Positions 1-5,824 of a stretch of DNA of 10,415 bases are shown here, piece by piece. Each line of letters begins with the position of its first letter. The first letter of the stretch is position 1. The stretch spans positions 1-10,415 of the forward strand of contig JBKPCR010000392.1 of NCBI GenBank assembly GCA_046727435.1, written 5' to 3'. Position numbers and translations under genes: made by a program. The notes below the pieces were generated by a model, which was not told where the DNA came from, did no database searches, and saw nothing but the letters and a program-made list of their open reading frames with translations. Source of the DNA: CAVPRW01 sp046727435 [NCBI: bacterium] (lineage in GTDB: Bacteria; Tectomicrobia; Entotheonellia; J063).

Positions 1-434
1 TCGACGCGGAGACCATGGCCATTCAGGAATACCGCTTGCCAGACCCGCAGACAACCGTCCGGCGCCTCGATTTCGCGAGCGACGGGATGATCTGGTACGT
101 CAACTCTTCTCAGGGACGTCTGGGGCGGTTGGACCCGAACACGGGCCAGGTCAAGGAATGGCCTTCTCCCAGCGGGCCCAAGTCCCACCCCTACGCCATC
201 GCGGTGGTGGACGGTATCGTCTGGTACAATGAATCAGGGCAGCGGCCGGATACGCTCGTCCGATTCGACCCCGCAACAGAGCAATTCCAGAGCTGGGCCA
301 TCCCCTCCGGAGGCATTTACGCCGGCATCGTGAGGCACATGAGGCCGACGCGGGAGGGCAACCTGCTGATCCACCAAAGCAGTACCAACCGCATTATGTT
401 GGTGACGCTGAAGCACCCTACCACGACGCCATAA
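1..434 (+). CDS. Virginiamycin B lyase-like beta-propeller protein, C-terminal part (partial at left edge)
   Basis: The reading frame is open from base 3 to the TAA at 432-434 and continues off the left edge. The ATG at 15 is probably internal, because codons upstream of it (D-A-E-T) read on in frame. The roughly 143 visible residues carry repeated propeller-blade phrases typical of the streptogramin lyase (Vgb) family: GMIWYVN, GRLGRLDPNTGQVKEW, IVWYNESG, TLVRFDPATEQFQSW, VRHM and EGNLLIH. Vgb proteins are seven-bladed propellers that open virginiamycin B by a lyase reaction. Most environmental homologues have unknown substrates, so antibiotic resistance should not be assumed. The last residues (KHPTTTP) look like an ordinary end. 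No gene of the same pathway follows; the next element is a recombinase stump. Family assignment is fairly sure, substrate unknown. Confidence 0.8.
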   Translation, partial: DAETMAIQEYRLPDPQTTVRRLDFASDGMIWYVNSSQGRLGRLDPNTGQVKEWPSPSGPKSHPYAIAVVDGIVWYNESGQRPDTLVRFDPATEQFQSWAIPSGGIYAGIVRHMRPTREGNLLIHQSSTNRIMLVTLKHPTTTP

Positions 435-480
435 GTCACGTAGCCATCTGGGCTATCAACGACGCGGGGTGGGTGTTCCA

Positions 481-514
481 ACAGTAGACATTGTGGAGGC
501 AAAAAGTCTACTGT
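481..514. repeat. Short perfect inverted repeat between lyase and recombinase stump
   Basis: ACAGTAGAC at 481-489 is mirrored by GTCTACTGT at 506-514, a 9-bp perfect stem with a 16-base loop. It lies 46 bp after the lyase stop. There is no T run after it, so a standard intrinsic terminator is not supported. It could be a protein-binding or recombination site for the neighbouring recombinase remnant, or chance. Confidence 0.3.
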
Positions 515-581
515 CAAAAGTGGCTCCCTAGCAATGGCGCGGGTTTCCGCCCTTCCCCGACCCCAAACATTGGACAAACCG

Positions 582-713
582 ATGAACGACCGTAAACACT
601 TGGTTTCCGCCGAAGTCGAGAAGCGCCTGGAGGCCGCGAAAAGCCGCCGCAATGCAGTCCGCGACCGCTGCTTGCTCTTGCTGATGATGGGTGTTGGGGA
701 GCAATGGACCTGA
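582..713 (+). pseudogene. N-terminal stump of a FimB/FimE-type tyrosine recombinase
   Basis: The 43-codon frame runs from ATG 582 to TGA 711-713. Its first 35 residues (beginning MNDRKHLVSAEVEKRLEAAK, then RRNAVRDRCLLLLM) match the opening of small phage-integrase/DNA-invertase proteins of the FimB/FimE type. In those proteins the segment leads into a YRHGLRVSEL-like stretch that starts the catalytic domain. Here the homology stops after LLLLM, exactly where the terminal repeat of the element at 682-853 begins. No catalytic R-H-R-Y residues remain, so the fragment cannot recombine DNA. I found no continuation of the integrase beyond base 853. The family call rests on recognition of a short segment and is therefore moderate. 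Confidence 0.55.
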
Positions 714-853
714 GAACGAGCTTAAGAGCTGGCCGGGAGCGATCGTTGCCTGTGGTTGGGAGGTATCAAAAAGGGATTTGATTCGAGACCTCAGGATCAA
801 ACGCCTTCCTTTACCAGGGTTTGTATTTGGTTGCTCCGCAACACCCATCATCA
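682..853. mobile_element. MITE-like element with 23-bp terminal inverted repeats
   Basis: Bases 682-704 and 831-853 are inverted copies of each other, matching at 22 of 23 positions (single mismatch inside the GTTGGGGAGC / GCTCCGCAAC part). The enclosed 126 bp encode no recognisable protein. The size (172 bp), near-perfect ends and non-coding core fit a miniature inverted-repeat transposable element. The left end coincides with the point where the recombinase frame at 582 loses homology, which suggests insertion into that gene. I could not define a convincing target duplication, and no related transposase is visible in the window, so the mobilising family is unknown. It could also be a long imperfect stem of other origin. 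Confidence 0.5.
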
Positions 854-1120
854 CCCCGCGGAAGTTCCTGCACGCGATCTACGGCCCAGACACGTTGCCA
901 CCTGAGCTCACCGGGTGCACCTGCGCCGTCATCGCGTTTTGTTCGTTCCGTGGTATGCAATGCGAATTGGCTGCCGAACCGGTCCCTGCCTCCCTGTTCT
1001 CACTCTTGCATCCGACACACCAATTCATTGGACACATGGCCGGTCACATGGTAGTGCCAACCAGTGAAGGTGACCGGCTCACTGCTGAGGAGACCCTTCA
1101 CAATCGTGATCACCCTGCGA
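854..1120. other. Gene-poor interval with one short inverted repeat
   Basis: No frame here resembles a known protein, although an open frame crosses the whole interval on the plus strand. The only structure seen is GCCGGTCAC at 1039-1047 facing GTGACCGGC at 1070-1078, a 9-bp stem with a 22-base loop. It lies about 43 bp downstream of the minus-strand cyclase stop. It could help end that transcript, but it lacks a T run. The interval is probably debris from the insertion events to its left. Confidence 0.4.
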
Positions 1121-1789
1121 TCACCGTACCACGATGGGACTGCCGGGCGAGCCGGTCGCACCCTTCATCGGCACCGGTACGAAGATGTAGGCGAACTCAT
1201 AGGCTCCGTCCTGGATCAGCTCACTGAGGTCAAGATTCTCGTGTAAGAAGATGCCATTTTTGGTGATCAGCTCGATGTGGACGACGCCGCGCACGTCGGG
1301 ATCGGGGTTCGGGTTGACCTCCACGCCCCAGTTGTCAGCCCCGACGTAGGCGATCTGCCTCTCGACCAGCCATTTGGCCGCCGCCAGCCCGATCCCTGGC
1401 TCGCCGCTGTTGTAGCGCTCGTTATCCTTCATCCACAGACTCCCCCAGCCAGTGTTGATGAGTACGGCGTCCCCGGGGTTCACATGGGCGATATTCTGCT
1501 TGGCCATAGTCCCCTGGAAATCGGCCGCGGAGATCTCCTCGCCTTTATCCAGCATCCGGCCCTTGTAGGCAGCGATATCCAGGAGCACGCCGCGGGTGAA
1601 GATCGGCTTTAGCCTCTCGATGCCGAGCCTTTTCAAGCCATAGGGCGAAGCGATCTCGGCCGCGGTGACGCCGTTATAGAAGCGCATGGCATTCTGGTCC
1701 CCCATGTTTCCCACCAGGACCCCGATATGGCCAAGGCCGTCGAAGTCTCCGCCCATGCCTCTATGGCATACTACGCATATCTGGACCAC
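1121..1789 (-). CDS. Cyclase family protein (kynurenine formamidase-like fold), N-terminally truncated, probable pseudogene
   Basis: The translated frame matches the longer cyclase/PF04199 family that includes metal-dependent hydrolases and kynurenine formamidase-like enzymes. Recognisable segments in order are FDGLGHIG, RFYNGVTAAEIA, YGLKRLGIE, FTRGVLLDIAA, PGDAVLINTGWGSLW, PGIGLAAAKWL, NGIFLHENLDLSEL and GATGSPGSPIVVR at the C-terminus. Family members of this type have roughly 300 or more residues; this frame has 222 with a GTG start and lacks about 90 N-terminal residues. The metal-binding motif normally read as G/S-T-H-x-D is GGDFD here, so the ligand histidine is missing. The frame upstream runs into a TGA at 1814-1816. 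The body is well conserved, so truncation is probably recent. It lies downstream of the D-2-hydroxyacid dehydrogenase on the same strand, with a 100-bp gap. It is unlikely to be active. Confidence 0.75.
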   Translation of the reverse strand: MVQICVVCHRGMGGDFDGLGHIGVLVGNMGDQNAMRFYNGVTAAEIASPYGLKRLGIERLKPIFTRGVLLDIAAYKGRMLDKGEEISAADFQGTMAKQNIAHVNPGDAVLINTGWGSLWMKDNERYNSGEPGIGLAAAKWLVERQIAYVGADNWGVEVNPNPDPDVRGVVHIELITKNGIFLHENLDLSELIQDGAYEFAYIFVPVPMKGATGSPGSPIVVR

Positions 1790-1889
1790 TCCTATTCCCA
1801 GACGAAGAGCCTTTCAAATGCAGCCTGTGTCTCACTGGCAGCGCGCGACGAGGGACGACGGACGCAAGCGTCGGGCGGCCGTTTCTCCG

Positions 1890-2834
1890 TTAGTACCATT
1901 TTCCCTTGTCGACCACGTTGAGCAGCGGCTCACCAGCCGCGAAGCGGCGGCAGTTCTCCAGGAGAATCTCCTCCCACTTCTGGCGATAGGGGGCGCCGTA
2001 GATCGCGACGTGCGGCGTGATCAGGACGTTCGGCATCGACCAGAGCGGGCTCTCGGGCGGCAGTGGCTCCGGGGCGACAACGTCGAGGCCGGCGCCGGCG
2101 AGCTGGCCCGACCGCAGGGCTGCGATGAGGTCCTCGGTGACGACGACGCCGCCACGGCTGATGTTGATGAAGTACGCGCCCGGCTTCATGCGCGAGAACA
2201 GCGCGGCGTTGAACATGCCGACCGTGTCCGGCGACTCCGGCACGGTGACGAGGACGAAATCGGCCTCGCCAATCCGGTCCGGGAGCGTGTCAGGCGTGAA
2301 CAGCTCCACCATGCCCGGCGCCAGTGCCGTCGTGCGGGGATCGCAGCCGAGGACGCGCATGCCGAAGGCGGCACACTGCTGGCTCGCCGCGCTCCCGGAG
2401 CCGCCGACGCCGACAATGAGCACGGTCGTGTCCGGCAGGTGGACCATCGTCGGCCCGTGTTGCCAGCGCTTCTGCGGCAGGTAGTAGTCGAAGCGGCGGG
2501 AGAAGGCGAGTAGGAAGGTGACGGCGTGTGTGGAGAGGTGCTCGTTGTAGCTGCCGCGCATGTTCGTGACCACCACGTCGCTCTGCACGAGCGCGTCATA
2601 GAACCAGTCGCCGCCCAGGCCCGCGCGGGCGGCGCAGATCCAGCGCAGCTGCTTCGCGCGGGCGAAGAGCTCGGGCGGCACCGTCCCGTAGGCCGCGTCG
2701 GCGTCCGCAATGTCCGTGAGGGCGTCTTTGGCATCCTCGAAGGCCTTGGCGACTGCGCCGGGGACGGCCTGCCGGATCTTCTCCGGCCACGATGCGTCGA
2801 CATCCGGGGGCAGCAGCAGGATCTTGAAGCTCAT
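1890..2834 (-). CDS. D-2-hydroxyacid dehydrogenase, NAD(P)-dependent
   Basis: This is a 314-residue member of the D-isomer-specific 2-hydroxyacid dehydrogenase family, cytosolic, interconverting 2-oxoacids and D-2-hydroxyacids with NAD(P)H. The N-terminal part (about 1-100) is the substrate-binding domain. The Rossmann domain has the dinucleotide motif GVGGSG at residues 142-147. The catalytic triad is visible as Arg227 (NISRGG), Glu256 (APEPLP) and His275 (ITPHVA). Length is normal for the family. The ATG at 2834 is chosen because AGAGGAG sits 7 bases before it and homology starts with SFKILLLPP. The frame stays open 30 codons further upstream, but that part looks non-coding. The substrate cannot be read from the sequence; family members act on glyoxylate, hydroxypyruvate or branched 2-oxoacids. 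The neighbouring cyclase remnant suggests former membership in a catabolic cluster. It appears intact. Confidence 0.9.
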   Translation of the reverse strand: MSFKILLLPPDVDASWPEKIRQAVPGAVAKAFEDAKDALTDIADADAAYGTVPPELFARAKQLRWICAARAGLGGDWFYDALVQSDVVVTNMRGSYNEHLSTHAVTFLLAFSRRFDYYLPQKRWQHGPTMVHLPDTTVLIVGVGGSGSAASQQCAAFGMRVLGCDPRTTALAPGMVELFTPDTLPDRIGEADFVLVTVPESPDTVGMFNAALFSRMKPGAYFINISRGGVVVTEDLIAALRSGQLAGAGLDVVAPEPLPPESPLWSMPNVLITPHVAIYGAPYRQKWEEILLENCRRFAAGEPLLNVVDKGKWY

Positions 2835-3049
2835 GGCATGGCTCCTCTGGGAATCGGGGCGTTCCAGCACGGGACTCCGTGTGGCGGTGAGGCCCAGATC
2901 TTCTGAGAAGCCTCCACGACGCACTCCAGCTGACGCCGCTGGTCATCCCCAATTAGATTGCTGGCGTAGGTCAAGGCGCAGCCGCACTGCAGGCGGATCA
3001 CTCGGTGCCCGATTCGTACGTCGGTTGCCGCTTCTTTGACCCATGGCAA
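2831..3049 (-). CDS. Possible small ORF overlapping the dehydrogenase start; not recognised
   Basis: A 72-codon frame begins at TTG 3049 and ends at TGA 2831-2833, so its stop overlaps the ATG of the D-2-hydroxyacid dehydrogenase as ATGA, a pattern common in translationally coupled genes. The product is cysteine-containing (IRLQCGCALTY, LECVVEAS, VPCW), with no membrane segment and no motif that I recognise. The start is weak and no ribosome binding site is evident. It could be a remnant of a longer gene or chance. The only positive argument is the stop-start overlap. Confidence 0.2.
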   Translation of the reverse strand: MPWVKEAATDVRIGHRVIRLQCGCALTYASNLIGDDQRRQLECVVEASQKIWASPPHGVPCWNAPIPRGAMP

Positions 3050-3050
3050 G

Positions 3051-3254
3051 TCATGCGGCGGCGCTATGACCCATCATACCAGCATCGGAGAGGTGACTCC
3101 ATGCATCGTCATACAAGCCAAAACTTTTCAATGATTTGATGGGCTCATAAAGGCGCTGATACCGTTGGCCGCAAACCGTTTCTATGGGCACCCTTTTTCT
3201 CGCCCCTTCGTAAACATCGACCCATTGAAACCGCAGGCGTTCGCGTTCTGGCAT
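3051..3254 (-). CDS. Possible small hypothetical protein, not recognised
   Basis: The 67-codon minus-strand frame starts at ATG 3254 and ends at TGA 3051-3053. The product is hydrophilic and mixed in composition (segments such as RLRFQWVDVYEGA, QRYQRLYEPI and FGLYDDAWSHLSDAG), and it reads more like a real protein fragment than the low-complexity shadow frames around it. It has no signal peptide, no membrane span and no known motif. I see no clear ribosome binding site. It lies upstream of the dehydrogenase on the same strand and could be the C-terminal remnant of a lost gene. Confidence 0.25.
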   Translation of the reverse strand: MPERERLRFQWVDVYEGARKRVPIETVCGQRYQRLYEPIKSLKSFGLYDDAWSHLSDAGMMGHSAAA

Positions 3255-3503
3255 GCTGATCGCGCTGGGCGTGGTGATACCGTTCTCGGGATATTCTGCC
3301 CACCGTTGACAGAAAAAGAGTTATCCCCACACGACGCCATGCTGCACTCGAGGTATGTGATGCCAGAGGATACCGGCACTCTCCGCGACAGTCTCCACCA
3401 CCTCCTTCAGTACTCCACAGACGGATCATGCCTGTCCGGAGCCCAACACAGGACGGTCTCTCAGCCCCGGCAGGGCGTGGTGAGCCCTCGTGGCCTACGC
3501 CTG
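3255..3503. other. Interval without recognisable gene
   Basis: Between the small frame ending the dehydrogenase side and the recombinase remnant there is no frame that I recognise on either strand. The recombinase pseudogene probably once extended into this stretch, because its catalytic domain should lie here on the minus strand. The residual minus-strand frames are arginine- and glycine-rich and carry no R-H-R-Y signature. No clear terminator or promoter was seen. Confidence 0.35.
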
Positions 3504-4091
3504 CTACGCCCTCGCCACCCCAAGCGGAGGGCATGGTTCGCAGGCCTTACTTGGTGCCGGGGCTGTGCGCACGGGCAGCATCTGGGTGGCATTGAGCAGG
3601 CGGAGCTCCTCCGTCCGCGTTAGGCCCTTCCAGTCAGCCGTGGGCTCTGCTGGAGGCTTAACTCCATCCGTGGGGCAGCCGAGGGGGAAGAGGCCAGGGA
3701 GTTTGCGGTCTAGCCAGCGGGCGAAGTGGCGCACGGTCGCGTAGATGCGGACCAGCGAGCCCTAGGCGAAGCGCTGGCCCCGAAGGTGTTTTAGAAAGGC
3801 CTTGGTAACTGAGACGAACCATTCCTCCGGCCGGTCGTGGCCGCAGAGCTGGTGGTAGAAGGCGAGGAAACGCTGCAGGTCGCGGCGCTTGGCGTCGAGG
3901 GTGACCTGGGACTGGCCGGTGACTTCGCTGACGAGGTAGAGTTTTACGAGGTCGGTGAGACGGCTTTTGGCGGCTTCGATAGTGGCTGGAACGTTATGGG
4001 ATAGATTATTTGGCAGCATGCGGGCTGTGTTCGGCAGCCATTCCTCATGATTCGGTACTCGGGATGATGAGGTGCATATGAAACTCGGCAT
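3504..4091 (-). pseudogene. Tyrosine recombinase/integrase, broken by an in-frame TAG and a frameshift
   Basis: The first frame (4091 to 3762) carries a core-binding (SAM-like) domain: SRLTDLVKLYLVSEVTGQSQ, TLDAKRRDLQRFLAFY, FVSVTKAFLKHLRGQRFA. It ends in TAG at 3762-3764. The same frame continues immediately afterwards with GSLVRIYATVRHFARWLDR and GLTRTEELRLLNA, standard phage-integrase text, so the TAG (probably from CAG) is a nonsense mutation. After about residue 170 the reading is lost: a neighbouring frame gives GTK, a TAA and then GLRT where family members have a GLRDHALL-like stretch, pointing to an indel near 3540-3560. The catalytic R-H-R-Y domain is absent or unreadable. The likely start is ATG 4022 (MLPNNL) or ATG 4091. 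The gene is dead; it marks a past integration event and is unrelated to the FimB-like stump at 582. Confidence 0.75.
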
Positions 4092-4148
4092 GACCCTGAT
4101 TTTGCCCGCTACCCAAGGGATCCCCTATTGGCACCGAGGAGCATTTGG

Positions 4149-4408
4149 CCAAGGCACCTAAAAAGCTGCGATGCCAACCACCTTCGTTGGTAAGCTATAG
4201 AGTGATTTTCCCGCCGTAATATACAGCGTGCGCGCGCCCGGGCCGCCAAACGCCAAGTTGCGCGGCACCTCCGGCACGCGAATCACCCCCACACGCTGCC
4301 CTTGCGGGCTGATCCCCCATATATCCCCAGAGCCGGTGCAGAACAGCTGCCCGTCCCGTGTGACTATCATCCCATCAGGGACTCCCGGCTCCGCCGACGA
4401 CATGTCGA
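4149..4408 (-). pseudogene. Partial duplicate of the 3' end of the SMP-30/gluconolactonase-like gene
   Basis: This 260-bp block aligns with 7541-7801, the end of the intact SMP-30 gene. By manual alignment about 30 of 261 positions differ, roughly 88% identity. The block translates as the last 84 or so residues of the hydrolase (DMSSAEPGVPDGM, LFCTGSGDIWGI, VPRNLAFGGPGARTLYITAGKS) and has a TAG at its end (4158-4160). It contains only the metal-ligand Asp in PDGM; the three other ligands lie in the missing N-terminal part. A longer open frame continues upstream to 4745, but beyond base 4408 it is antisense to the gene at 4558 and has no hydrolase text. Both edges of the copy are sharp, as expected for a rearranged fragment. 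Confidence 0.8.
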
Positions 4409-4521
4409 CAAGGAGGGCAAACAAAACTGGCTCTACCACAATGCCGCACAGCTTTTCCAGCGGGAGTAGCGGCTCGACCTGCCAACGGTTGGTGCCAATG
4501 CATGTCAGCCTAAAAAATTTA

Positions 4522-4548
4522 TTGCAATTTATTATGGGTCTGTTATGG
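4522..4548 (+). promoter_or_regulatory. Putative promoter for the gene at 4558
   Basis: An AT-rich patch stands out in otherwise GC-rich DNA. TTGCAA at 4522-4527 can act as a -35 box and TTATGG at 4543-4548 as a weak -10 box with a 15-base spacer, shorter than ideal. The ATG at 4558 has no obvious Shine-Dalgarno sequence and would lie within a few bases of the predicted transcription start, so the transcript could be leaderless. The assignment is tentative. Confidence 0.3.
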
Positions 4549-4557
4549 TGAACACTT

Positions 4558-4962
4558 ATGGAACCCGAAGTCGGTGACAAAGTTAAGCTGAAGATACATA
4601 GCAGCGCGGCCGCACGGGGTGTGGTAGAAGAGGTGCGCGGTAATGAACTGTTGATACGTCTGGACGAATCGGGGGAACTTGTTGCCGTTGCATCCGAATC
4701 AGTCACCAATTTCAGCTTGGCTGCACGTAAAGCCTGGAAGAACATGCCACATCGGCAAGTTGGTCGTCCGAAGGGGGCACGTCATTGCGACCGAGTCTCC
4801 GTGACGCTACGAATCGACCGAGCGCTTTGGGAGCAGTTTAAACGAGACGAATCCGAAGGTCGCATTAGAGACCGCACGGCAACGATCAACTTTTGGTTCC
4901 GTGAAATGATGGACAAGTTAGAGCGAACCCAGGACAGCGTAGATGCCGCCGAGAATCACTGA
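4558..4962 (+). CDS. Conserved-looking hypothetical protein with SH3/KOW-like N-terminus and RHH-like C-terminus
   Basis: The 134-residue product seems to have two parts. Residues about 1-55 (VGDKVKLKI, ARGVVEEVRGNELLIRLDESG) look like a small SH3-like or KOW-like beta barrel. Residues about 67-125 start with a basic GRPKGARHCDR linker and continue with VSVTLRIDRALWEQFKRD, then a helix ending in INFWFREMMDKLE. This beta-strand/helix/helix order recalls ribbon-helix-helix DNA-binding proteins such as CopG-type antitoxins and repressors. No named family is certain. The stop overlaps by 20 bases the ATG at 4943 of a frame that opens like a helix-turn-helix protein, so the two were probably co-translated. 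Base composition is lower in GC than the flanking enzymes, which suits transferred DNA. A regulator or antitoxin-like role is inference. Confidence 0.65.
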   Translation: MEPEVGDKVKLKIHSSAAARGVVEEVRGNELLIRLDESGELVAVASESVTNFSLAARKAWKNMPHRQVGRPKGARHCDRVSVTLRIDRALWEQFKRDESEGRIRDRTATINFWFREMMDKLERTQDSVDAAENH

Positions 4963-5047
4963 TAGCCAGCGGAAAGTCGTGCTCGGATTGCTCGCCCAAG
5001 GCTTCGACCGTGAGACGATCGCAGTGCGGGTCGGCGTCATGATCTGA
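4943..5047 (+). pseudogene. Truncated helix-turn-helix N-terminus overlapping the preceding gene
   Basis: The 34-codon frame starts at ATG 4943, inside the last codons of the upstream gene, and ends at TGA 5045-5047. Its product (MPPRITDSQRKVVLGLLAQG, then FDRETIAVRVGV) is a coherent N-terminal helix-turn-helix: two helices followed by the ETIAxRVGV recognition-helix start. It breaks off after VGV with MI and a stop, where a real HTH would continue. It is therefore probably the stump of a much larger second gene of a two-gene operon, lost by deletion near base 5040. The partner's identity cannot be read from 30 residues. Confidence 0.5.
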
Positions 5048-5284
5048 GTTGTGGTATCTCCATCCCCATTCTGTGGCTGGCTGCTGCTGCTGGCATTAGG
5101 TTATAGATATGAATGACCCACCGGTGAATCCACAAAGGTGTTCCGGTCCCAATTACCGGTGGGGGCCTCATTGATCGTAATATTTGTTCCAAGCAGGGAC
5201 CAGGACGGACAATCGATCGATAAGAATACTGGGTAGGTCGCCATCATACAGGGATTTGTCAGTAGCAAGGCGACGGAGAACGAT
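5048..5284. other. Gene-free interval upstream of the RelE-type module, with a 9-bp inverted repeat
   Basis: No coding frame is convincing here. CCCACCGGT at 5117-5125 faces ACCGGTGGG at 5155-5163, a perfect 9-bp stem with a 29-base loop. No T run follows, so it is not a clear terminator; it may be an operator or a deletion scar. The promoter of the toxin-antitoxin pair should lie between about 5165 and 5270, but no strong -35/-10 pair stood out. Confidence 0.35.
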
Positions 5285-5503
5285 ATGGCCACCACAGTGG
5301 CTCACATGACAACAAGTGAACTGAGGGAAATGATTGAAACCATCGTCGAGCAGAAGCTCCTCGAATTGCTCGGCGATCCTGATGAAGGGTTGCCCATCAG
5401 AAAGTCGGTACGCGACAGGCTCTTGCGCCAGAAACAGGCTGTTGTCGGGGGGCAGCGCGGCAAACCCCTTGAAGATGTGGCGCGACGACTCGGATTGGAG
5501 TAA
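5285..5503 (+). CDS. Antitoxin of a RelE-type toxin-antitoxin module
   Basis: The 72-residue acidic-to-mixed protein has an N-terminal helix (ELREMIETIVEQKLLELLGD), then DPDEGLPIRKSVRDRLLRQ and a terminal GKPLEDVARRLGLE. This arrangement is typical of small antitoxins encoded directly before RelE-type toxins in cyanobacteria and other environmental bacteria. A GGAG sequence at 5276-5279 sits 5 bases before ATG 5285. The toxin start follows its TAA by only 5 bases, so the genes are one operon. By analogy the protein binds and neutralises the toxin and, with it, represses the operon. I see no classical RHH or AbrB motif, so its fold is not assigned. Confidence 0.75.
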   Translation: MATTVAHMTTSELREMIETIVEQKLLELLGDPDEGLPIRKSVRDRLLRQKQAVVGGQRGKPLEDVARRLGLE

Positions 5504-5508
5504 GCATC

Positions 5509-5772
5509 GTGTATCATGTCCGCATCTTGGATGCGGCGACGCGTGAGCTGGCACGGTTGGATAAACCGCTTGCCCGTCGGATCATCGAGCGAATTACGTG
5601 GCTAGCCACGAACCTAGACACCATCAGCCCTGAGGCCTTGACGGGCGAACTCGCCGGATTCTATAAGCTCCGCGTAGGCGATTACCGCGTCATCTATCAG
5701 ATTCTTCACGCGGAACAGACGCTCGTGATTCATGCGATTGGCCACCGCAGAGAGATCTATCGGAGGCGGTAG
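5509..5772 (+). CDS. RelE/ParE-family toxin
   Basis: The 87-residue protein belongs to the RelE/ParE superfamily. RelE members cleave mRNA in the ribosomal A site and ParE members poison gyrase. Family text is clear: an N-terminal strand and helix (YHVRILDAATRELARLD, LARRIIERI), then ELAGFYKLRVGDYRVIYQI and HAIGHRREIYRR. Basic residues expected for an RNase-type active site are present: Lys53, Arg55, Arg60, Arg80 and Arg81, with Tyr84 near the end. Together these favour RelE-like mRNA interferase over ParE. The start is GTG 5509, fixed by the immediate upstream antitoxin stop and the family length. The gene seems intact and is the only complete toxin in the window. Confidence 0.85.
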   Translation: MYHVRILDAATRELARLDKPLARRIIERITWLATNLDTISPEALTGELAGFYKLRVGDYRVIYQILHAEQTLVIHAIGHRREIYRRR

Positions 5773-5824
5773 AAAAGGTGGCAGGAAGTACAGGCCTGTC
5801 ACACTTTCCACTTTCCACAAGCCG

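Noticed and set aside
691-1227. Plus-strand 178-codon frame through the MITE-like element
   Set aside because: It starts inside the terminal repeat, runs antisense into the cyclase remnant, and no segment resembles a protein family.
1860-1885. Terminator after the D-2-hydroxyacid dehydrogenase
   Set aside because: Only a 5-bp stem (GACGC/GCGTC) without a T run on the minus strand; too weak to call.
1686-2513. Long plus-strand open frame of 275 codons
   Set aside because: It is antisense to the D-2-hydroxyacid dehydrogenase and the cyclase remnant, is arginine- and alanine-rich, and has no ribosome binding site or recognisable text.
3320-3332. DnaA-box-like TTATCCCCA
   Set aside because: It is a single site with a mismatch to TTATNCACA, and no cluster of boxes, AT-rich region or replication gene is nearby.
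4414-4745. Upstream extension of the minus-strand frame that contains the SMP-30 duplicate
   Set aside because: Beyond 4408 there is no SMP-30 homology, and most of the extension is antisense to the better-supported gene at 4558.
5101-5295. Minus-strand 64-codon frame upstream of the RelE module
   Set aside because: It overlaps the antitoxin start on the opposite strand, has no recognisable motif, and spans the inverted repeat; probably chance.
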